Part shown: in pieces, positions 47,772-56,740 of the stretch
How positions within the stretch are numbered: the first letter of the stretch is position 1
How the letters are laid out: each line of letters begins with the position of its first letter
Assembly: GCF_012275575.1 (NCBI RefSeq)
Contig: NZ_NPIH01000216.1
Location: 438-58,677, forward strand
From: Paraburkholderia sp. SG-MS1
GTDB lineage: Bacteria > Pseudomonadota > Gammaproteobacteria > Burkholderiales > Burkholderiaceae
Length of the DNA: 58,240 nt
Direction of reading: 5' to 3'
The notes under the pieces: model-generated
The model's input: only the letters and a program-made list of their open reading frames with translations
Database searches by the model: none
Told to the model about the DNA's origin: nothing
Program-made: the position numbers and the translations under genes

Positions 47772-49046
47772 ATGAAACCTACCATTTCTTCAAGGTCGCA
47801 GGCTAATAGCAGGAAGGCGCACCTGCTGGTCGGCGCGCTCGGCAAACGCATCCAGCAGGCTTACGCCCACGGGCGCTATGCCGATGCGCTGAAGTTATGC
47901 CACCAGGCCATGCGCATCGCCCCCGGACTTGCTCAGCCCTGGATCGACGCAGCTGCCTGTCATCTCCAGTTCGACCGTTGGGACGAGGCGATCGGGTGTG
48001 CGGAGCAGGCGCTGGCACGTAAAGGCAACACGCTCGCCTTATTCGACGCGCTGGCAGAGGCGTGGGGTGGAAAGGGCGTGATGGATCAGGCCCACCGCTG
48101 GGGCAATCAGGCTCTAGCGATGCGCGCTGCCCAGTTTACCCGCGCCCCGGTACTCGAACATGATACGTTGGCGGCGCCACTTCCTCCGCCACCTTCCGCT
48201 GAAACGCGAGCACAGAATGTAATCGCTTTCTCGCTGTTCGGCGCAAGCTCGAAATACTGTGAGACTGCGGTGCTCAATGTCATTGAGCAGCCTCGTGTCT
48301 ATCCACACTGGATCTGCCGATTTTACGTCGACGAAACAGTCCCGACAGGTATCCTCGAGCGGCTGCATGAGGCGGGCGCGGAAGTCGTGCCTGTCGATGG
48401 CGCGCATAGGCACTGGCCCGGGCAACTATGGCGGTTCTTCGCTTACGACATGCCCGGCCTGCACCGCGTAATTTTCCGCGATGCCGACTCTGTCGTCGGC
48501 GAACGAGAAGCCGAAGCCGTCGCACAATGGGTGGCGAGCGGCATGCATTTTCATCACATGCGTGACAACGCAACTCATACCGAGCTGTTGCTCGCCGGCA
48601 TGTGGGGCGTCAGCGCCGGCGCATTGCCACCGATGCAACAGCTGGTCGAACGCTTTATGTCGCGGCCGCTCCAGTCAACGCATTTCGCCGACCAATACTT
48701 TCTGCGCGAGTTCATCTGGCCATACGCTCACCAGAGCCTGCTACAGCACGATTCGGTGTTCGGCTTTATGGATGCCCGGCCATTTCCGAGTGAAGCCATG
48801 CCAGCGGATTCGCACGTCGGCTACTCGGAAGGTTCACCGTTCTTCGATGTTCTGACCGATTTGGGAGAGGGCACGCCTGTTCATTGGGAACTCGTTGCCG
48901 TGTCTGCGGAGAATGTGCCATTCATCTGCCGCTATCCCGCCATCGTGACCGCTGGCGCCGTGCGAGGGAATTTGCCGGCCAGGTACGCCCGGAGACTTGA
49001 GCGCGGCGAACTGATCATCCGCGTTAAAGCCGATGCGAGGGCGTAG
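47772..49046 (+). CDS. TPR-containing glycosyltransferase
   Basis: A 424-residue soluble protein. Residues ~25-125 form about three TPR-like helical pairs (QQAYAHGRYADALKLCHQAM, AACHLQFDRWDEAIGCAEQAL, ALAEAWGGKGVMDQAHRWGNQAL), then a proline-rich hinge (APLPPPPSAE), then a GT-A-like catalytic domain with the metal motif RDADS (D237, D239), preceded by GQLWRFFAYDMPGLHRVIF. TPR-glycosyltransferase fusions modify proteins, so it may glycosylate a surface protein; the low-complexity Ser/Thr-rich segment of the Omp85 chimera 3 kb downstream is a natural candidate acceptor (inference). No strong ribosome site before ATG 47772. Confidence 0.75.
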   Translation: MKPTISSRSQANSRKAHLLVGALGKRIQQAYAHGRYADALKLCHQAMRIAPGLAQPWIDAAACHLQFDRWDEAIGCAEQALARKGNTLALFDALAEAWGGKGVMDQAHRWGNQALAMRAAQFTRAPVLEHDTLAAPLPPPPSAETRAQNVIAFSLFGASSKYCETAVLNVIEQPRVYPHWICRFYVDETVPTGILERLHEAGAEVVPVDGAHRHWPGQLWRFFAYDMPGLHRVIFRDADSVVGEREAEAVAQWVASGMHFHHMRDNATHTELLLAGMWGVSAGALPPMQQLVERFMSRPLQSTHFADQYFLREFIWPYAHQSLLQHDSVFGFMDARPFPSEAMPADSHVGYSEGSPFFDVLTDLGEGTPVHWELVAVSAENVPFICRYPAIVTAGAVRGNLPARYARRLERGELIIRVKADARA

Positions 49047-49330
49047 AGCAGATGTTCGCAGAGGTTGGCTCCGCATTCTGTTTGCGTGGACGTCCTGGAT
49101 CCGCTATGTTGGAAATTGTTGGATTTGCTAACGATCTGGACATTGTTAGCTGCGATAGTTCGCCGCCGTTGGCGACAATGAATCCGCTGCACGAGGCTAC
49201 CAACTGGAGACGACGCTGGTTTTGTCCACGGGGAGCCGACGCGGCGGAGACGCGATTCGGAGAGGCGGTTGGACGCTGCCCCAATTGTTCACACCGCAGG
49301 GGTAGTGCATAGCGTGTTCACATACGGTCG

Positions 49331-50317
49331 ATGGAGAGGCTCGAGGACATGATGTCAACTATTGCGTTCAGCCCGGTAAGGGGGCTCATTGCACAGCCGA
49401 GGATCATGCCGTTCGGTCGCGCGCTGGTCCCGTTTGGTCACGAATGGGTGTTGCGATTGCCCGCCTTTGAAATCGTTGCGCTTTATGAGGCTGTATCTCG
49501 AACCTCTTGCCTGAGCGCCGAATTGTTTCGGTCAATGTGCTGCTGGGATCGCGCTCGCGCGAGCGTGCGCGAGAACACCCCAGGCGTTGTGTCAGACGCC
49601 GGTGTGTCGGGCGATGCCCGGAAAACGCAGGCTGTCGAGACTTATTCCGCTACCGCGACGGATCTGGGTGTGCCGGTTCATCCGGCGTGGATGGAGGCCG
49701 CGGGTTACTGCATTGTCAGCGCAGCGGTGCTACTTGCGTGGATGATGTCTCACTACGTGGTGCAACATGGTGTCGCGCTCCAGGTTCAGCAGCAGGAAGC
49801 GCCGAATTCGCTGCCTGGCGTGCCGCTGTCCGCCTTGGGTTCCGCGCTGCCGACCCGAGACCCAGAACAGCAGAGTCTGACGGTTGGTCATCGTTCCTCT
49901 GCTCGGCAGGAAAGCCTTGCCGAGCGTGTGCATGAGTTGCGAACTCAGCTATCAGCGGAAGTATCTGCCGCGGCGGCACCGAGGCAAATGCGTCCGGCCA
50001 AGCACGCAAGCCAGAAACAGGCGATGCGTGCGGCTGTTGTCAAGCAACGCGACACAGGCCAATATCGGACAATACGCGCAGATGCGTCTCTCGCGACGCA
50101 CCGCCCGCATGGTGCGCATTCACTCGCCGGTATGTATTCGCCGCGTCAGCCTCTCATGGATACGAGCGATGAATACGGTCCGATCAAGGCACTAGCAAAC
50201 ACGTATACCAGCGCAAGCCAACGGACGGTACGTGCGGCACGCAGCGACAGTACGGACTGGGCCGCCCATGTCACACAACGACATATCATGGAAATTCCGG
50301 ATCAATTTTCCAAGTAA
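49331..50317 (+). CDS. Hypothetical single-pass membrane protein
   Basis: A 328-residue protein with one membrane helix (AGYCIVSAAVLLAWMMSHYVV, ~124-144). The N-terminal ~120 residues lack a signal peptide; the ~180 residues after the helix are polar, with a coiled-coil-like part (SLAERVHELRTQLSAEVS) and basic stretches, so would be periplasmic if the N terminus is cytosolic. A start at ATG 49349 (MMSTIAF) with GAGG upstream is an alternative to 49331. I recognise no family. By its position between the TPR-glycosyltransferase and the Omp85 chimera it might be an accessory or anchoring factor. Confidence 0.65.
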   Translation: MERLEDMMSTIAFSPVRGLIAQPRIMPFGRALVPFGHEWVLRLPAFEIVALYEAVSRTSCLSAELFRSMCCWDRARASVRENTPGVVSDAGVSGDARKTQAVETYSATATDLGVPVHPAWMEAAGYCIVSAAVLLAWMMSHYVVQHGVALQVQQQEAPNSLPGVPLSALGSALPTRDPEQQSLTVGHRSSARQESLAERVHELRTQLSAEVSAAAAPRQMRPAKHASQKQAMRAAVVKQRDTGQYRTIRADASLATHRPHGAHSLAGMYSPRQPLMDTSDEYGPIKALANTYTSASQRTVRAARSDSTDWAAHVTQRHIMEIPDQFSK

Positions 50318-50696
50318 TGCGCTGACGCGTGAAACAAAAGTATGTTGACTAATTGTTTGTCCGTCAGGCGACGTCCTTACTTGCGAGCGCAATACGGTTT
50401 CGTCACTCCGGTACGCGCTCGCACGTTTGCGCTGCATATAGCCATTTTTTGCCTGCCGCCCAGCGCCGATCGGGTATTTCGCGTGTACTAGCTAGCGCCC
50501 TGTTGGTTATGCGCCAGTGTGGCTCGCCCAGCGCCTCAGTTGTAGGTGCGCCTTTGGCTTCGTGATCACATACTGTACCAACATAACGGTTTAATTTTCG
50601 ACCCAGAAATCTTGCTTACCGATCAGTATGTGAACCACGTTGACTGGACGAATCCGGCTGGAAGCAACAATCGCTGCGGTGCTAATCGTTGGACGG
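50318..50696. other. Gene-poor stretch before element C
   Basis: No supported gene in these 380 bases. Confidence 0.3.
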
Positions 50697-50736
50697 CCCC
50701 CCGCTGAACGGACTGCTGCCCTACCTGAGTGGGGGG
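50697..50736 (+). repeat. C6-N28-G6 inverted element, copy C
   Basis: CCCCCC (50697-50702) and GGGGGG (50731-50736), exactly 28 bases apart. Interior GCTGAACGGACT ... CTACCTGAGT and flank CTCTGTTCGTC match copy B. TATGAT follows 23 bases after the G-tract (50760-50765). A 43-codon frame (50790-50921, MKTRAFEVEQMMSGL) begins 25 bases later; the Omp85 chimera gene lies 1.1 kb downstream. Confidence 0.65.
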
Positions 50737-51096
50737 CTCTGTTCGTCGCTGACAATCCTTATGATTTTTTTATTCACTCGTCAACTGAGATGAAGACAAG
50801 AGCATTTGAAGTTGAGCAGATGATGTCTGGATTGACGACGTACTCGCTATTGCATTCGAAATTTTTGATGCCATTGATTATGACGCAACATCGGGAAAAT
50901 CCAGACCGACCACGTCGCTGACGAGTTTTGGTTTCCAGATAGCTCGATGTTTGGGGGCGGCACAATCAGTTGCAAATTTACATACTGACTTAGTTAGTTG
51001 GGAATCTATCCACCGCCCCGTAGGTGGCCCCCCTTCGGGGACGGATGGCAACGTCGAATGTAGGAACGCGTATCTGCGCTACAACTAAGGATTTCT

Positions 51097-51216
51097 TTGA
51101 TTTCAACCATCAAAGAGGTCGGAATCACAGCGGGCCCAGCCTATGCCGGTGCAATGAGCACTGCGGGCTGTGGCGCGATGCCGCCAATGTCCGTGTGCAC
51201 TGCTCAATCGGACTGA
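51097..51216 (+). CDS. Possible 39-residue Gly/Ala-rich small peptide
   Basis: A TTG start at 51097 with AAGGA five bases upstream opens a 39-codon frame; the product contains 'EVGITAGPAYAGAMSTAGCG' and two cysteines, and has almost no charged residues. The look is that of a small secreted or bacteriocin-like peptide, but this rests only on composition and a ribosome site. The remaining sequence 50922-51837 shows no supported gene; a frame at 51509-51841 overlaps the next ATG as ATGA but is Arg-rich and unconvincing. Confidence 0.2.
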   Translation: MISTIKEVGITAGPAYAGAMSTAGCGAMPPMSVCTAQSD

Positions 51217-51837
51217 TACGGAGCGAGGCGTTGCGACGAGTCTGGACATGTTTTCCCGCTGCCGGCGTCTCGAAGTCGGCAGCCGTGATTTCTTGTGGTA
51301 CGTGCCGGGAGTGTCGTGCTGCTGGCGGTCCGTAGCCGGCAACACTCGTCTTTCGGTAATCTTTGGACCGCGTGCAACGCAGACAAGGTCTCGCACCCCT
51401 TCATCAAGGATCGATCCCATTCCTGCGTCTAAAAAAAATCAAGCGAACGACGGCAGACGTCGCCGTAACTCAATTAAGACAACAGCCGACCTATAGCCGC
51501 GGGAGTCCGTGCAAAAAAAGCATTTGCCGACAGTTGACGAGAAGGTGGTCCAAATGATCCGCGAGCACTGCAGTGGGCATGAGGCGCAATCGAGAGCAAT
51601 GGTGTCGGTCGCTACCGATGAGAACTCTCCCGGCGCAACGCTGCGCAACGGGGTGCGGCGAAGCGAACGCCGAAGGAGAGGCCATTGTCCGCGGTACACC
51701 ACTCCGACTTTCCGATTTGATAATCGGCGCGGTTCCCCCCTAGATCCCGCTCAGCCTTTCACGACAGACTTGGCAGTAGCAGAGTTTTCACAATTGCGTA
51801 TCCGGGTGCCCGGTGCACGCCATAACCACCGATCGAT

Positions 51838-54800
51838 ATGAACAAGGTTTACCTCATCGCCTGGAATGTTGCCACCAATACGCCGGCAGGCACGCTGGAA
51901 ACACACCGCGCGCGTGGGAGAGGGTCTGCGAGCCTCATGTGGTCCGGTATTGCGGCGGCTGTTTCGGTCGGCATTCCCTACAGCCGGATCGCCCAGGCAG
52001 CACCTTCGGCGAGTTACATGATCGCAGCGAGCGGAGGGTCCGGTCTTGCGCAGGACTTCTCTGGGAATGTATCCGCCTCGACCAGCGGCCATTCGCTTGG
52101 GAACCATGCGAGGTTGTTCGTCCTGACGAATGAAGCGTTTTCGTCGGATGACTTCTGGCGAATTGCGGGTCCGCGGGTACCCGCATCTGATCGTCGGCCG
52201 GCCGTCTTTGGAAGTGATACCCACAGGGGTCGAGCCATCAGGCCCAAAAGGCATGGTGCCAGGCACGTGCATAGCCCTATCGTGGCCAAAGCTCGGGCGG
52301 GTGGCGGTGTGCGTTACGATTCGACGAGTGGTGCAATGTCTGCGCCGTTTTATAGCATCGTTCATCGTAAAGATACGCCACAGCCCTTTTCTGGTGACCG
52401 TGACGCACGCGTCGGAAACCTGGCTGAATCGTGGATGACAGGTCGGCCGCAGCAGTATCTGTGTGCGGCATTGACGAGGCCGGACCCGCGCACAGACGGG
52501 GCAATGGCCGAGATGGCGGTTGTGTCGGATGCTGCTCTGCTGTCGGTCGCGGACTGCTCGTATGATCTGTCGACGGCGGACAGGTACTCCGCCAACGCGT
52601 CGGAAGGTATAACACCGGGCAGCGTCACGTTGGGTCACGCCAGCCTGGACGGGGACATGTCGGGCAGCAACGCGGATGCAGTGAGGCTGTCAGCGCCCCC
52701 GGTGCCAGACTACAGTAAGAGTTGGACCGAATCCCGCAATGGCAGTGAAATGCAGGTCAGCACGAGTGCCCGCGTGTTGGCGAGCGCAGCTCCTGTTATG
52801 GCCGAGGAGGAGGCGGCGGTCGGCACGATGGCGAAGGATTCGGCTGGCCACGACGGCGACCCTTCCGCAGACTCTGGCGTGCCCGATGTATCGTCCGGTT
52901 CCGGCGGAAGCGGGCAGGACGCGGGCCCGGTTGGCAGAAAGGCAGATTGGGGAGCGTCACCAGAGGCTCTGCGAGAGGGTGGTCCGGGAGAAGGCACGGT
53001 GAACACGGCAGTGCGCAGTGGCGAAGGCAAACTCGCTCCCGCGCCGAATGAGGCGAGCGAGACGTCTGCCGCACGCGTGCCTGCCCGCGAGCTGTCGGCA
53101 GCGAACGTCGATATCGCACACCATCCGCAAGACGGATCAGCAACCAGCGCCGGCGGCACTGGCAAGGGACAGCTCGAAGACATAGGTACAAACGCGGCCG
53201 GCGCAACAGTCGACGGTGCCGCCGGAGTAACAGCTGAGGTCGGCAATCCGAAACCGGATAGGAAAACGGGCGTTGGATTGGACGTGGCTCCTGACGCAGC
53301 CCAAAATACTGCGAAAGGACAGGTCGCAACCGCTGCCGGGACGACGCCTAAGGACGGTGCGAAGTTTCATGAGATCCGCTTCAGCGGCAACAGCGTTTTT
53401 AGTTCGAAAGCGCTGCAGGACGAACTGCAGTTGTTCGCGACCGATTGGACTTCGTGGTACGCACAGAATAACGTCTACTCGCAGGACAGACTGGCGACCG
53501 GGCTGGAAAGGATCCGACAGTACTATCTGGATCACGGTTATCTGGAGTTCAAGGCAGAGTCGGTCGCGACGCCGGTCGACAACGGGGTGTCGCTGGCAAT
53601 AGTGGTACATGAAGGCGAGCTTTATACGCTTTCGGCGGTCCGGATCACAGGCAGTCCGCCAGAACTCCAGGCAGAGCTTGAACGCTTGGTCCAACTCCGC
53701 GCCGGCGAGGTCTTATCTGTCGGAAAACTTCTAGCCAGCACGAATGCGATTATCGACAAGCTCGGCGAACAAGGCTACGTATATGCCACGGTGAACCCGT
53801 TGTCGCGAGTCGACGCGGACAACCATGCGGTCGACATGACACTGCAGATCGACGTGGGTCGGCGGACTTCTGTTCGTCAGATCGCCGTGACTGGCAATAC
53901 AATTACCCGCGAAAAAGTGGTGCGCCGTGAAATTCTCCAGTCTGAGCACGACTGGTATGACTCGAAAAAGGTGGCGGCGTCGCAGGATCGTCTCAACCGC
54001 CTTGGCTATTTCTCCAAGGTCGAGGTGACGACGGTTCCAGTCGAGGGCGCGTCCGATCAAGTCGACCTGGACGTGAAGGTGGTTGAAAAACCGGGTGCTA
54101 CGGTTAGGCTGGGCGCTGGCTATTCATCGACGGACCGGACCGTGCTATCGGCCGGTATTACCCAGGACAACGTGCTGGGTACGGGAACCAGTCTCGGGGT
54201 GGACGTCACTGCCGCGAAGCTGTTTCGTACGTTTAGTGTGACGCAGTCCGACCCGTACTTCACGTCTGGCGGGGTAAGTCGGACGACTAGCGCTTACTAT
54301 CACTCCAATCAGCCGCTTTATTATTCGAGCGATTCCCGATTCAAGATAGTGACGACGGGACTCGACACACGGTTTGGCGTTCCTGTTGGGGACGCCGATA
54401 AGGCCTATGTCGGCGTGGCCTTCGAGCATTACAGGCTCGATCCCGACGACAAGGCGCCGCAGAGCTATATTGCCTACGTCAACAAATACGGCCGCGATTC
54501 GAATGGCGTACCGATCATGGTCGGCTGGTCCCATGACAGGCGGGACAGCGCAGTGTTTCCGAGCCAGGGCTACTTCGCGCAGGCAGGTGTGGAATATGGG
54601 ACGCCTATAGGCGGGAACCAGTACTACAAAGCCGATATCAACGCGCGGTATTACTACGCTTTGGCGCGTGGGGTTGTGCTGAGCCTGAACCTGCAGGGCG
54701 GATACGGCGATGGACTTGGCAACAAGCCCTACCCGTTGTTCAAGAATTACTTTGCTGGAGGCATTGGGTCCGTGCGAGGCTTCGAGCCGAACTCACTCGG

Positions 54801-55113
54801 CCCTCGCGACCCGAAGACTGGCGTGCCGATAGGTGGCTCGAGGATGCTGACCGGTAACGTCGAATTGAAGGCGCCAGTACCGGGTTTGCGTCGTGATGAC
54901 CGGCTGGGAGTGTTTGCTTTTATCGATGGGGGGAATGTATGGGGCACCCAAGGTCCCAGCGTCGGAGCAAACGGCGTGCGCTTTAGCTATGGCGCTGGCT
55001 TCGCGTGGAATTCGCCGATTGGCTCATTCAAGATAAGTGCAGGTTTTCCGATTACCAGACACAATTTCGACAACTACCAGAAAGTTCAGATGCAGTTCGC
55101 GACAAAATTCTGA
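51838..55113 (+). CDS. ESPR-led BamA/Omp85 chimera with long low-complexity segment
   Basis: A 1091-residue outer-membrane protein of composite build. Residues 1-54 are an extended signal peptide of the autotransporter (ESPR) type, starting MNKVYLIAWN with a hydrophobic core (MWSGIAAAVSVGI) and cleavage near IAQA/AP. Residues ~60-505 are low-complexity, rich in Ser, Gly, Ala, Asp and Glu. Residues ~509-750 hold three POTRA domains (FHEIRFSGNSVFSSKALQDE; ELYTLSAVRITG; SVRQIAVTGNTITREKVVRR) that match BamA POTRA 3-5, and ~753-1091 a 16-strand-type BamA barrel with the conserved GIGSVRGFEPN loop and terminal MQFATKF. BamA's POTRA 1-2 are missing, replaced by the first two segments. No strong ribosome site at ATG 51838. 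Confidence 0.85.
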   Translation: MNKVYLIAWNVATNTPAGTLETHRARGRGSASLMWSGIAAAVSVGIPYSRIAQAAPSASYMIAASGGSGLAQDFSGNVSASTSGHSLGNHARLFVLTNEAFSSDDFWRIAGPRVPASDRRPAVFGSDTHRGRAIRPKRHGARHVHSPIVAKARAGGGVRYDSTSGAMSAPFYSIVHRKDTPQPFSGDRDARVGNLAESWMTGRPQQYLCAALTRPDPRTDGAMAEMAVVSDAALLSVADCSYDLSTADRYSANASEGITPGSVTLGHASLDGDMSGSNADAVRLSAPPVPDYSKSWTESRNGSEMQVSTSARVLASAAPVMAEEEAAVGTMAKDSAGHDGDPSADSGVPDVSSGSGGSGQDAGPVGRKADWGASPEALREGGPGEGTVNTAVRSGEGKLAPAPNEASETSAARVPARELSAANVDIAHHPQDGSATSAGGTGKGQLEDIGTNAAGATVDGAAGVTAEVGNPKPDRKTGVGLDVAPDAAQNTAKGQVATAAGTTPKDGAKFHEIRFSGNSVFSSKALQDELQLFATDWTSWYAQNNVYSQDRLATGLERIRQYYLDHGYLEFKAESVATPVDNGVSLAIVVHEGELYTLSAVRITGSPPELQAELERLVQLRAGEVLSVGKLLASTNAIIDKLGEQGYVYATVNPLSRVDADNHAVDMTLQIDVGRRTSVRQIAVTGNTITREKVVRREILQSEHDWYDSKKVAASQDRLNRLGYFSKVEVTTVPVEGASDQVDLDVKVVEKPGATVRLGAGYSSTDRTVLSAGITQDNVLGTGTSLGVDVTAAKLFRTFSVTQSDPYFTSGGVSRTTSAYYHSNQPLYYSSDSRFKIVTTGLDTRFGVPVGDADKAYVGVAFEHYRLDPDDKAPQSYIAYVNKYGRDSNGVPIMVGWSHDRRDSAVFPSQGYFAQAGVEYGTPIGGNQYYKADINARYYYALARGVVLSLNLQGGYGDGLGNKPYPLFKNYFAGGIGSVRGFEPNSLGPRDPKTGVPIGGSRMLTGNVELKAPVPGLRRDDRLGVFAFIDGGNVWGTQGPSVGANGVRFSYGAGFAWNSPIGSFKISAGFPITRHNFDNYQKVQMQFATKF

Positions 55114-55134
55114 AAGCACCGTCGCCCGGAGGTA

Positions 55135-55174
55135 CCGGCGCGCGCAGCGGATGCCTGTGCCGGCGCCGCTTTTA
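55135..55174 (+). terminator. Likely terminator of the Omp85 chimera gene
   Basis: CCGGCGC (55135-55141) pairs with GTGCCGG (55155-55161, one G-U pair); TTTTATT follows at 55168-55174, 22 bases after the stop codon. Confidence 0.55.
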
Positions 55175-55348
55175 TTGAGCAGTGTTAGTGACTTGACTGG
55201 TTGGCGGCGAGCTGCGAGTGCAGGTGAGCCTGCGACCCTGAGGAAAACGCTAGCCGAACGGGGTTTAAAGGTCGATCACGCAAGCGTGCACCGCAGCATG
55301 ATCAAGCTCATGTCGTTGTTCCAAACGGCGCTTCGGTAGCGGCCGACG

Positions 55349-55377
55349 AAAAAAAAGCGCGCCGAAAGAGGGCGCGC
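55349..55377 (-). terminator. Rho-independent terminator for leftward transcription
   Basis: GCGCGCC (55357-55363) and GGCGCGC (55371-55377) form a 7-bp stem with a 7-base loop; eight A residues (55349-55356) give a U8 tract on the minus strand. It ends leftward transcripts coming from RR2, 350 bases past its stop codon. Confidence 0.75.
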
Positions 55378-55404
55378 GTAAAAGAACCTTAGGTTGAACA
55401 ACCA

Positions 55405-55433
55405 ACGGTTACACCCAGGGGAGAGATAACCGT
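55405..55433. other. 7-bp hairpin or operator in the RR2 3' region
   Basis: ACGGTTA (55405-55411) and TAACCGT (55427-55433) are perfectly inverted around ACCCAGGGG. Either a small RNA hairpin or a protein site; the remainder of 55434-55727 holds no supported gene. Confidence 0.4.
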
Positions 55434-55727
55434 CGACATTCATGCTACTTGAGAGCGGAAGTCAGATTGACAACAATAGTGAATTTGATTACTTGAAATA
55501 GCGGAATACAAACCGCCTTTAGTCTTCCTCTGGCCGCGCCGCGTAGTGGCTAAGCGGGGCATCGGCGCCCGGCTGTCCAATGGCGCCTTGCGTTTGAGTG
55601 TGATCTGTTCACTTGTCAGCCCACGACGTCAGCAGGGATGAGTAACGTCTTAGGCTTTGGCGATCGTCTTCGCTTTCGACCTATTCCTGTTTGTATCCGC
55701 TACGTTTGGTCGATCTTCACGAAGCTT

Positions 55728-56516
55728 TTATCGAATTCGACTGCTGCCTGATCCGTTGGAACACCGCGCAGCGAGTTCAAGAGTCTTTCCGAAACTGTGT
55801 CTTACGAATGCGTCGCTCGTCGCGGTTGTTAAAGGGACCTCGTCCAGTCTGTATCCGTGGGTATAGACGGTACTCAGGCACACGCCATTATCCGGATGCA
55901 GGAATAGTTTTCGCCGAAGCCGATAGATATGCGTATCGACCGTCCGTGAGGTGATGTCCAGTTCTCGGCCCCAAACAAGCTTCGCAAAAAGGTCCCGGGA
56001 AATCACTCGCCCGACGTTCGCAAAGAGATACGCAGCCATGTCAAATTCCTTCGCTGTCAACTCTACCGGCATGTCACGAAGAGAGACGGTGCGTCGGCCC
56101 CTGTCGAGAACATATGACCCCACGGACACTGGCTTTCTTGTGTTCTCAGTGCGAGTGGTCCGACGCAATAATGCACCCGCTCTGGCGGCTAACTCGTCCG
56201 CTCGAAACGGCTTGACGACGTAGTCGTCCGCACCTGCCTCAAGCGCCTGCACAATGTCGACCTCCGAGAGTCTGGCAGTAAGAAATAACACCGCTGGTTC
56301 GCGTCCCAGATTGCCACGTATCCATTGGAGCACCTCAAACCCGGTTGTTCCTCGCAATTGCCAGTCGAGCATCACGAGATCGACTTCATTACTTCTGAGA
56401 AAGCGCATCGCGTTATCGCCGCAGTTGACCTGACTTATTCTGTGCCCCGATTCCTGCATGGCGTTCTCGACAGCGGCAGCTTGCGCAGGATTGTCTTCCA
56501 CTAACAATATATTCAT
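55728..56516 (-). CDS. OmpR-family response regulator (RR2), paralogue of RR1
   Basis: A 262-residue response regulator. Receiver domain with acidic pocket E7-D8 (LLVEDNPAQ), phospho-acceptor D51 in LVMLDWQLRG, K102 in YVVKPFR; then an OmpR-type winged helix (ELTAKEFDMAAYLFANVGRV, SRTVDTHIYRLRRKLFLHPD). It is closely similar to RR1 along its whole length (shared 'SEVDIVQALEAGADDYV' / 'FEVDIVHALEAGANDYV' and 'VWGRELD' pieces), so they arose by duplication. Unlike RR1 its acidic pocket is intact. AGAGG precedes ATG 56516. No kinase lies next to it; the one at 41452 may serve both. Confidence 0.93.
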   Translation of the reverse strand: MNILLVEDNPAQAAAVENAMQESGHRISQVNCGDNAMRFLRSNEVDLVMLDWQLRGTTGFEVLQWIRGNLGREPAVLFLTARLSEVDIVQALEAGADDYVVKPFRADELAARAGALLRRTTRTENTRKPVSVGSYVLDRGRRTVSLRDMPVELTAKEFDMAAYLFANVGRVISRDLFAKLVWGRELDITSRTVDTHIYRLRRKLFLHPDNGVCLSTVYTHGYRLDEVPLTTATSDAFVRHSFGKTLELAARCSNGSGSSRIR

Positions 56517-56740
56517 ATATGACCTCTTTCATCCGAATCAGCAGATCGGCGAATGGAGAACCCGGCAGAAGAAATGGGAGGAGTGCGAAATTGGAACTTT
56601 GACCGTAGCAATGGAGTAGTTGGAAGGATGCAAAATCCCCGTGTAAAGCTCAACGTGGGTATATGAAGGCTTGTGCCTTTGGCACTGTCGAGCCACATAA
56701 CTTGCGAGCTTCGTAAAATCAAGATAGGCGCTGTCGCGCG

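Noticed and set aside
51019..51037. CCCCCC with a short hairpin near 51.02 kb as a further C6-N28-G6 element
   Set aside because: It has a CCCC/GGGG hairpin with a 4-base loop, not a G6 tract at 28 bases; only the local TCCCCGA-AGGGGGGC on the minus strand is reminiscent.
51509..51841. 110-codon frame whose stop overlaps the Omp85 chimera start as ATGA
   Set aside because: GTG start without a clear ribosome site and a C-terminal half rich in Arg and Pro; the overlap alone is not enough.
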